DNA of 9,992 nucleotides from an uncultured Lachnospiraceae bacterium (GTDB lineage: Bacteria > Bacillota > Clostridia > Lachnospirales > Lachnospiraceae): NCBI GenBank assembly GCA_902803155.1, contig CADCOU010000160.1, forward strand, positions 1-9,992, read 5' to 3'. Position 1 is the stretch's first letter. Each line of letters opens with the position of its first letter. Below are positions 5,793 through 9,992 of this stretch, piece by piece. The notes under the pieces are model-generated. The model saw nothing but the letters and a program-made list of their open reading frames with translations. It searched no databases and was not told the DNA's origin. Both the position numbers and the translations under genes were made by a program.

Positions 5793-6365
5793 ATGGATGC
5801 AAGAGAATTTCTGGACATACTGCATGTCGCAGAGCGGCTGAAAGATACGCCGCGTCATTGCACAACGTCAAAGAGAAGGACGGAAAGTGTCGCAGAGCAC
5901 AGCTGGCGGGTGGCGCTGATGGCGCTGCTTCTGAGGCATGAGTTCCCGGATGTTGATATGGATAAGGTTGTGGACATGTGCCTGATCCATGATCTCGGAG
6001 AATGCTTTACGGGTGACATCCCTGTCTTCCGCAAGACGGAAGCTGACAGGGAGACAGAAGACTCCATGCTTGCCTCCTGGGTCTCATCGCTCCCGGAAGG
6101 CCAGTCGGAGGATCTTGCGTCCCTGTATGAGGAGATGGATGCGCAGGAGACGCAGGAAGCGAAACTGTTTAAAGCTCTGGACAAACTGGAAGCGGTGATC
6201 CAGCACAACGAATCTCCTCTGGATACCTGGGAAGAGCATGAGTATGAGCTGAACCGGACCTATGCATTTGACGCGGTGACATTTTCAGACTGGCTCACAA
6301 CACTTCGCAGCTGTATCCTGGACGATACGATGGAAAAGATAGAACGTGAAAAAGAACTGTCGTGA
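5793..6365 (+). CDS. HD-domain hydrolase, 5'-deoxynucleotidase-like (YfbR/HDDC2 type)
   Basis: This 190-residue soluble protein is probably a metal-dependent nucleoside 5'-monophosphate phosphatase that helps balance (deoxy)nucleotide pools. Metal-binding HD motifs are in the expected order: His36 in ESVAEHSW, His66-Asp67 in MCLIHDLGE (with Glu70), GDIP at 74-77, and Asp130 in KALDKLEAVIQ. The arrangement follows YfbR and human HDDC2 over nearly the full length. ATG 5793 is chosen because AGGAG (5780-5784) is 8 nt away; the earlier in-frame ATG at 5787 would be only 2 nt from it. It has its own -10-like element upstream, and a second one separates it from trpB, so it is probably monocistronic. 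The substrate cannot be read from sequence; other HD_3 phosphohydrolase activities are possible. Confidence 0.8.
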   Translation: MDAREFLDILHVAERLKDTPRHCTTSKRRTESVAEHSWRVALMALLLRHEFPDVDMDKVVDMCLIHDLGECFTGDIPVFRKTEADRETEDSMLASWVSSLPEGQSEDLASLYEEMDAQETQEAKLFKALDKLEAVIQHNESPLDTWEEHEYELNRTYAFDAVTFSDWLTTLRSCILDDTMEKIEREKELS

Positions 6366-6394
6366 AACAGATGGATTTGGCTTTGCAAATGCAG

Positions 6395-6400
6395 TATAAT
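6395..6400 (+). promoter_or_regulatory. Candidate -10 element for the trpB-flavoprotein operon
   Basis: A perfect TATAAT lies 32 nt before the GTGAGG ribosome binding site of trpB, within the 78-nt gap after the HD-domain gene. The -35 region is poor. No T-box, leader peptide or terminator-antiterminator of the kind used for tryptophan control is visible in this gap. Confidence 0.45.
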
Positions 6401-6443
6401 TCCTGTGTTTGATGCTTTCTGAAATGCATTAGTGAGGTCCGGT

Positions 6444-7703
6444 ATGAATAAATACAGAGATTATGACAACTATCTGAAAGAGTATCCGTCTGTCGACGGT
6501 TATTTCGGCAAATACGGAGGCAACTACCTCGAAGACCCGGAACTGATCAAGGCGTTCAATGAGTACGCGGAAGCGTATCACACCATCGCGCAGTCCGCGC
6601 AGTTCATCGCGGAACTTCGGCGGGTCAGGAAGGATTTCCAGGGACGGCCGACGCCTGTTTATCACTGCATGAACCTGTCCAACTTCCTCGGAAGGACTCA
6701 GATCTATCTGAAGAGGGAAGATCTGAACCATACCGGTGCGCACAAACTGAACCACTGCATGGGCGAAGGACTTCTGGCCAAGTACATGGGAAAGAAGAAA
6801 CTGATCGCCGAGACGGGTGCCGGACAGCACGGCGTCGCGCTGGCAACGGCGGCTGCCTATTTCGGGATGGAATGCGACATCTACATGGGTGAGGTCGACA
6901 TTGCGAAGCAGGCTCCGAATGTTACCCGCATGAAGCTGCTCGGGGCAAATGTCATACCGGTCAGCTTCGGCCTGAAAACGCTGAAAGAAGCGGTAGACGC
7001 CGCTTTTATGGCTTATGCCAGAGAGTACAAGGATGCGATCTACTGCATCGGTACGGCGGCCGGCCCGCATCCGTTCCCGCTGATGGTACGCGATTTCCAG
7101 TACTGCATCGGCGAGGAGGCGAGGGAGCAGTTCGTCACCATGACAGGCCATCTGCCGGATCAGGTCGCAGCCTGCGTGGGCGGCGGTTCCAACTCGATCG
7201 GAATGTTCACCCCGTTCCTGGCGGACCCGGTCGAACTGGTCGGCGTGGAACCTCTGGGAAGAGGACCGGCGATGGGGGACCATGCAGCGTCCATAACCTA
7301 CGGAACAGAAGGTGTGATGCACGGGTTCAACAGCATCATGCTTGCAGATGAGAATAACGATCCGGCACCGGTGTATTCCAATGCCAGCGGCCTGGACTAT
7401 CCGTCTGTCGGTCCGGAACACGCCCTGCTCCATGAGATGGATCGTGTCCGGTATACCACGATCGATGACGAGGAAGCGATTGAAGCCCTGTTCCTGCTGT
7501 CACGGCATGAGGGAATCATTCCGGCAATCGAGAGTTCGCATGCTCTGGCTTATGCGATCAAGGTCGCCAGGACTGGTGTGACCGGATCCATCCTGGTCAA
7601 CCTTTCCGGGCGTGGCGACAAGGATCTGGACTATATCGTGGAGCATTACGGATATGGTCCGGAGTTTCTGGAGAAAATGAAGAAACGGCGAGGAGAAGAA
7701 TGA
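6444..7703 (+). CDS. trpB: Tryptophan synthase beta chain, stand-alone copy
   Basis: This 419-residue PLP enzyme condenses indole with L-serine to make tryptophan. All key residues are present: the PLP lysine K101 in LNHTGAHKLN, catalytic Glu123 in AETGAGQHG, the phosphate-binding GGGSN (246-250), Asp318 in SGLDYPSVGPEH, Glu363 in PAIESSHAL and Ser388 in NLSGRGDKD. The usual SISAGLD reads SNASGLD (312-318), and about 15-20 residues are added at the C terminus. ATG 6444 is chosen for its GTGAGG site (6432-6437); the GTG within that site is also in frame. No trpA or other trp gene is in the window. Instead the stop codon overlaps the flavoprotein start in ATGA, so the two are translationally coupled. 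It may be a salvage enzyme using free indole, or act on another nucleophile. Confidence 0.88.
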   Translation: MNKYRDYDNYLKEYPSVDGYFGKYGGNYLEDPELIKAFNEYAEAYHTIAQSAQFIAELRRVRKDFQGRPTPVYHCMNLSNFLGRTQIYLKREDLNHTGAHKLNHCMGEGLLAKYMGKKKLIAETGAGQHGVALATAAAYFGMECDIYMGEVDIAKQAPNVTRMKLLGANVIPVSFGLKTLKEAVDAAFMAYAREYKDAIYCIGTAAGPHPFPLMVRDFQYCIGEEAREQFVTMTGHLPDQVAACVGGGSNSIGMFTPFLADPVELVGVEPLGRGPAMGDHAASITYGTEGVMHGFNSIMLADENNDPAPVYSNASGLDYPSVGPEHALLHEMDRVRYTTIDDEEAIEALFLLSRHEGIIPAIESSHALAYAIKVARTGVTGSILVNLSGRGDKDLDYIVEHYGYGPEFLEKMKKRRGEE

Positions 7704-9082
7704 AGATACTGGTATTGAACGGTTCCCCAACCGGGAAGAACAGCATAACGCTGCAGACGGTGGAGTATCTGAAGATCTGTTTTCCGGATCATTCATATGA
7801 AGTCCTGCAGGTCGGGAAGCAGATCCGGAGCATGGAGAAGGACTTCTCCGATGCGCGTGAGAAGCTGGAAGACGCGGAACTGATCCTGTTCTGCTATCCG
7901 GTATATACCTTTCTGGTGCCGTCGCAGCTGCACCGGTTCATTGAACTGATCAAGGAGCAGCAGGTGGATCTGTCCGGTAAATATGCGACGCAGATCACGA
8001 CGTCGAAGCATTTCTATGACATAACGGCGCACCGGTTCATTGAGGAGAACTGCGTAGATCTGAACCTGAAATATGTGAAGGGACTGTCCGCAGATATGGA
8101 CGACATACTGACGGAGAAAGGCCGCAGGGAAGCGAAGGCGTTCTTCCGGTATGTGCTCTGGAATATCGATAACGGCTTTCGCGAACCGGTTCGGGGAACA
8201 GAGTGGCATACCGCCGGCGACATGCAGTTTACGCCGGTCATGGCCTCCGGTGCCGGCAGGTCAAAGAAGATGGACGGCCTGAAAGTGGCACTGGTTGCGG
8301 ATTTTGATCCTGAGGAAGAAGGTACGGCGCTCAGAACAATGATCGACCGTTTCCTGAGGAGGTTCCCGGGAGAAAGCGAACTGATCAATCTGAGGGAGTT
8401 CCCGTTTCAGGGAGGGTGCCTCGGCTGCTTCCACTGTGCATCGGACGGAACCTGTGTCTACAAAGACGGGTTTGACGCTTATCTCAGGGAACATATCAAT
8501 GACGCGGATGCGGTCGTATACGCCTATACGATCCGGGATCATTCCAAGGGTTACCGGTTCAAACTCTACGACGACCGGCAGTTCTGCAACGGACACCGTA
8601 CCGTGACCATGGGAAAGCCGGTAGGCTATCTCGTGGACGGTGACCTGGACGCGGAAGAGAACCTTAGGACCTTGATGGAGGCACGTGCTCAAGTGGGCGG
8701 AAATTATCTTGCGGGCGTTGCCTCAGATCAGCGTGATCCGGACGGGGAGATCGACTGCCTGGCGAAGTCCCTGGTGTATGTGATGCGTCATCATTACACA
8801 CAGCCTAAGAACTTCTACGGCGTCGGCGGGATGAAGATATTCCGGGACCTGATCTATGAGATGCAAGGCCTGATGAGGGAAGACCACCGGTTCTACAGGG
8901 AACACGGCTTTTACGATTTCCCGCAGAAAAAGAAAGGCAGGATCGCGGGCATGTATCTGGTCGGATCCCTGATGGGCAGTAAAAAGCTGCAGAAGAAGAT
9001 GAAGTTCAGCATGACGGACGGGATGATGCTTTCCTACGGGAAGATGCTGGAGCGGGCACGCAGGGAAGAAGAACGAAAATGA
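7700..9082 (+). CDS. Tandem flavodoxin-fold oxidoreductase with iron-sulfur flavoprotein (Isf) cysteine motif
   Basis: This 460-residue soluble protein contains two flavodoxin-like NAD(P)H:FMN reductase domains. Domain 1 (1 to about 180) opens with KILVLNGSPTGKNSITLQ, a typical FMN phosphate loop, and has CYPVYTFLVPSQLHRFIELI (65-84). Domain 2 begins near KVALVADFDPEEEGTALRT (195-213), where the usual GSPR...T loop is altered. It carries C240, C243, C246 and C252 in the CxxCxxCx5C spacing of iron-sulfur flavoproteins, which bind a [4Fe-4S] cluster next to FMN. The C-terminal 80 residues are basic and Met/Lys-rich. It is coupled to trpB through a 4-nt ATGA overlap, with GAGGAG just upstream inside trpB. 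An electron-transfer role is likely; donor and acceptor are unknown. Confident in the fold, not in the reaction. Confidence 0.82.
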   Translation: MKILVLNGSPTGKNSITLQTVEYLKICFPDHSYEVLQVGKQIRSMEKDFSDAREKLEDAELILFCYPVYTFLVPSQLHRFIELIKEQQVDLSGKYATQITTSKHFYDITAHRFIEENCVDLNLKYVKGLSADMDDILTEKGRREAKAFFRYVLWNIDNGFREPVRGTEWHTAGDMQFTPVMASGAGRSKKMDGLKVALVADFDPEEEGTALRTMIDRFLRRFPGESELINLREFPFQGGCLGCFHCASDGTCVYKDGFDAYLREHINDADAVVYAYTIRDHSKGYRFKLYDDRQFCNGHRTVTMGKPVGYLVDGDLDAEENLRTLMEARAQVGGNYLAGVASDQRDPDGEIDCLAKSLVYVMRHHYTQPKNFYGVGGMKIFRDLIYEMQGLMREDHRFYREHGFYDFPQKKKGRIAGMYLVGSLMGSKKLQKKMKFSMTDGMMLSYGKMLERARREEERK

Positions 9083-9110
9083 AGGAAATCTTAATTCGGA
9101 ATCCGGATGC

Positions 9111-9139
9111 TTGACACCGGAAGTGCCCGGTGGTATACC
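9111..9139 (+). promoter_or_regulatory. Promoter for the riboswitch-controlled transcript
   Basis: A perfect -35 TTGACA (9111-9116) is followed after exactly 17 nt by TATACC (9134-9139), with an extended -10 TG at 9131-9132. Initiation near 9146 would place the 5' end only about 6 nt before the first paired base of the aptamer, as expected for a leader riboswitch. This is the best-supported promoter in the window. Confidence 0.75.
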
Positions 9140-9151
9140 ATGCTCAATCCA

Positions 9152-9278
9152 GATAAAAGGGAGTAGCTAAACACCGGTCAGCTTCCTGTCAGTGTATCGA
9201 TAGTAAGGCCGGTGGGCTTATAACCGTCAGTACGATGCATCAGGCATCCGGTTTGAGTTAGAGAGCAAGACTTTTATC
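9152..9278 (+). ncRNA. yybP-ykoY type Mn2+ riboswitch aptamer
   Basis: The conserved blocks of the yybP-ykoY family are present in order: AAAAGGGAGTAGC (9155-9167; usual form AAAGGGGAGUAGC), the CAGTACGATG loop (9228-9237) and GAGCAAGAC (9263-9271). Closing helix P1 is GATAAAAG (9152-9159) with CTTTTATC (9271-9278), eight perfect pairs. A second arm is CACCGG (9172-9177) with CCGGTG (9209-9214). The third arm is AACCG (9222-9226) with CGGTT (9249-9253), topped by GATGC (9234-9238) with GCATC (9244-9248), holding the TACGA loop on its 5' side. Members bind Mn2+ and usually switch on Mn exporters of the TerC, MntP or UPF0016 type or P-type ATPases. The P1 3' strand overlaps the terminator stem, so metal binding should favour read-through. 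Assignment by eye from remembered consensus. Confidence 0.82.
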
Positions 9279-9309
9279 GTGACAGTTGTCGCGGTAAGAG
9301 TCTTTTTTT
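9269..9309 (+). terminator. Riboswitch expression platform: regulated intrinsic terminator
   Basis: GACTTTTATCGTGAC (9269-9283) pairs with GTCGCGGTAAGAGTC (9288-9302) around AGTT, giving 15 pairs including a few G-U, followed by seven T (9303-9309). Its 5' arm contains CTTTTATC, the 3' strand of aptamer helix P1, so the two helices exclude each other. The gene start lies 33 nt further on. Confidence 0.85.
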
Positions 9310-9341
9310 ATAGCTTTATCATCGGGAGGAGGGTGAGCGCT

Positions 9342-9566
9342 ATGTTAATGAATCTTTTTATTTTCTGGATCTTTGCATCCATGTTCTTTGGAACCAGGGA
9401 GGCCGGAAGAGTGGTTTCCAGAATCTTCGGAGTGCTTGTGTTCTTCTGGATCGTGAGGATACTGCTTGGTTTCGGATGGGGCCTTCTGCCTTACATCCTG
9501 CTGATCCTGCTGTTCAGCAAGGTAATCGTTCCGTTTGTCGGAACATTTCTTAGACATTTCCAATAA
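9342..9566 (+). CDS. Small two-helix membrane protein of 74 residues under the Mn riboswitch
   Basis: The frame encodes 74 residues, very hydrophobic. A first segment (about 4-17, LFIFWIFASMFFG) is followed by the charged stretch TREAGRVVSR, then a long apolar region at 28-69 that can form one or two helices (FGVLVFFWIVRILLGFGW and LLPYILLILLFSKVIVPFVG). No signal peptidase site is seen, so it should sit in the cytoplasmic membrane. ATG 9342 is chosen for GGAGGAGGG about 9 nt upstream; an in-frame GTG at 9333 is too close to that site. It is the first gene behind the riboswitch and precedes the PspC-domain gene by 70 nt. I recognise no named family, and its length rules out the known Mn exporter families. 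Translation is likely; function is open. Confidence 0.7.
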   Translation: MLMNLFIFWIFASMFFGTREAGRVVSRIFGVLVFFWIVRILLGFGWGLLPYILLILLFSKVIVPFVGTFLRHFQ

Positions 9567-9581
9567 CGGAGATGTTATAAT
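9551..9581 (+). promoter_or_regulatory. Candidate internal promoter for the PspC-domain gene
   Basis: TGTTATAAT (9573-9581) is an extended -10 with a perfect TATAAT hexamer. TAGACA (9551-9556) matches five of six -35 bases, though the 19-nt spacing is long. It overlaps the end of the upstream membrane-protein gene and would start RNA near 9588, about 35 nt before the AAGGAGAT site. Confidence 0.5.
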
Positions 9582-9636
9582 GCCAGTAAGATCAGATATG
9601 CATAAACCATACACACCAATGGAAGGAGATCAAGTT

Positions 9637-9927
9637 ATGAAAAAGGAACTCAGAAGGTCATCGACGGACTGCACGCTCTGCGGCGTTTGCGGAGGCATCG
9701 GCGAGTATTTTGGCATCGATTCTAACCTGGTACGTCTGCTCTGGGCGGCATTCTCACTGGCTGCAGGGTCCGGTATCATTCTGTACATCGTTGCAGCGAT
9801 CATCATGCCGAAGGCAGAGGATGCGGAGAAAGAGAAGGATCTGAAGGATGTGATCCATCCAGAAGAAGAGACGGTGAATGCGGAAGCGGAATATGCCGAA
9901 GAAGCAGAAGAGTTTACGGAAGAGTAA
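9637..9927 (+). CDS. PspC-domain membrane protein with acidic tail
   Basis: This 96-residue protein consists of a PspC domain: LRRSSTDCTLCGVCGGIGEYFGI is the N-terminal signature, ending about residue 28, followed by DSNLVRLLWAAFSL and the membrane helix GSGIILYIVAAIIMP (44-58). PspC proteins take part in envelope-stress sensing or modulation in enterobacteria; in Bacillota single-domain versions are common and poorly understood. The N terminus has C12, C15 and C18 in CxxCxxC spacing, whereas most members have only the Cys of GVCGG. The tail (61-96) is strongly acidic. ATG 9637 is chosen because AAGGAGAT lies 7 nt upstream and the domain begins there, although the frame stays open further left. 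It follows the riboswitch-controlled small membrane gene and may also use an internal promoter. Confidence 0.85.
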   Translation: MKKELRRSSTDCTLCGVCGGIGEYFGIDSNLVRLLWAAFSLAAGSGIILYIVAAIIMPKAEDAEKEKDLKDVIHPEEETVNAEAEYAEEAEEFTEE

Positions 9928-9941
9928 TTCAAAAGCATACC

Positions 9942-9992
9942 ATGAAAAAAGGGTTATTGTCAGAAGCAATCGTAAAATATGTTCTCGGTCTG
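9942..9992 (+). CDS. Start of a further gene cut by the window edge
   Basis: ATG 9942 opens a frame that runs to the edge, giving 17 residues, MKKGLLSEAIVKYVLGL. A Lys-rich start followed by an amphipathic then apolar run suggests a membrane protein. The beginning resembles isoprenylcysteine methyltransferase-like membrane proteins of Bacillota, but 17 residues are too few to assign. The ribosome binding site is weak, with GGAAGAG lying 17 nt away inside the end of pspC. It is 14 nt from the pspC stop, suggesting an operon. Confidence 0.45.
   Translation, partial: MKKGLLSEAIVKYVLGL

Noticed and set aside
6429..7433. Long open frame on the minus strand opposite trpB
   Set aside because: It is the antisense shadow of a complete trpB with all catalytic motifs; its translation shows no recognisable domain.

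Overview
The window looks like the chromosome of an anaerobic, low-to-moderate G+C Bacillota (Clostridia-type) bacterium. Supporting signs are strong AGGAGG-type ribosome binding sites, an oxygen-sensitive [4Fe-4S] L-cysteine desulfidase, a fermentative D-lactate dehydrogenase, an AmmeMemoRadiSam radical SAM enzyme, a YugP-family membrane protein and an iron-sulfur flavoprotein domain. No phage, insertion sequence, CRISPR array, tRNA or rRNA is visible. The gene content is mostly metabolic and regulatory rather than mobile.

Layout. Positions 2-400 hold the 3' end of amrS on the plus strand. It converges on a minus-strand block through a bidirectional hairpin terminator at 452-489. The minus block reads right to left: a L-cysteine desulfidase (2696-3979), then a DAACS-type amino acid symporter 34 nt downstream (1471-2661), then after a 135-nt gap a YugP-like membrane protein that has lost its HExxH zinc motif (535-1335). 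The symporter and desulfidase form a plausible uptake-and-degradation pair for cysteine or a related neutral amino acid.

A divergent intergenic region (3980-4194) separates this block from a plus-strand D-lactate dehydrogenase with an unusual cysteine-rich C-terminal tail (4195-5232), closed by tandem hairpins. Two tiny acidic, Tyr-rich ORFs with strong ribosome binding sites follow (5447-5551 and 5579-5671). Next come an HD-domain 5'-deoxynucleotidase-like protein (5793-6365) and a two-gene operon, a stand-alone tryptophan synthase beta chain (6444-7703) overlapping by ATGA with a tandem flavodoxin / iron-sulfur flavoprotein fusion (7700-9082).

The right end is the most interesting part. 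A good promoter (9111-9139) leads directly into what reads as a yybP-ykoY Mn2+ riboswitch (9152-9278), whose closing P1 helix is mutually exclusive with a 15-bp intrinsic terminator (9269-9309). The genes behind it are not an obvious Mn exporter. They are a 74-residue two-helix membrane protein, a PspC-domain protein with a CxxCxxC motif and acidic tail, and the start of a third gene cut by the window edge. The PspC gene also seems to have its own extended -10 promoter inside the end of the preceding gene.
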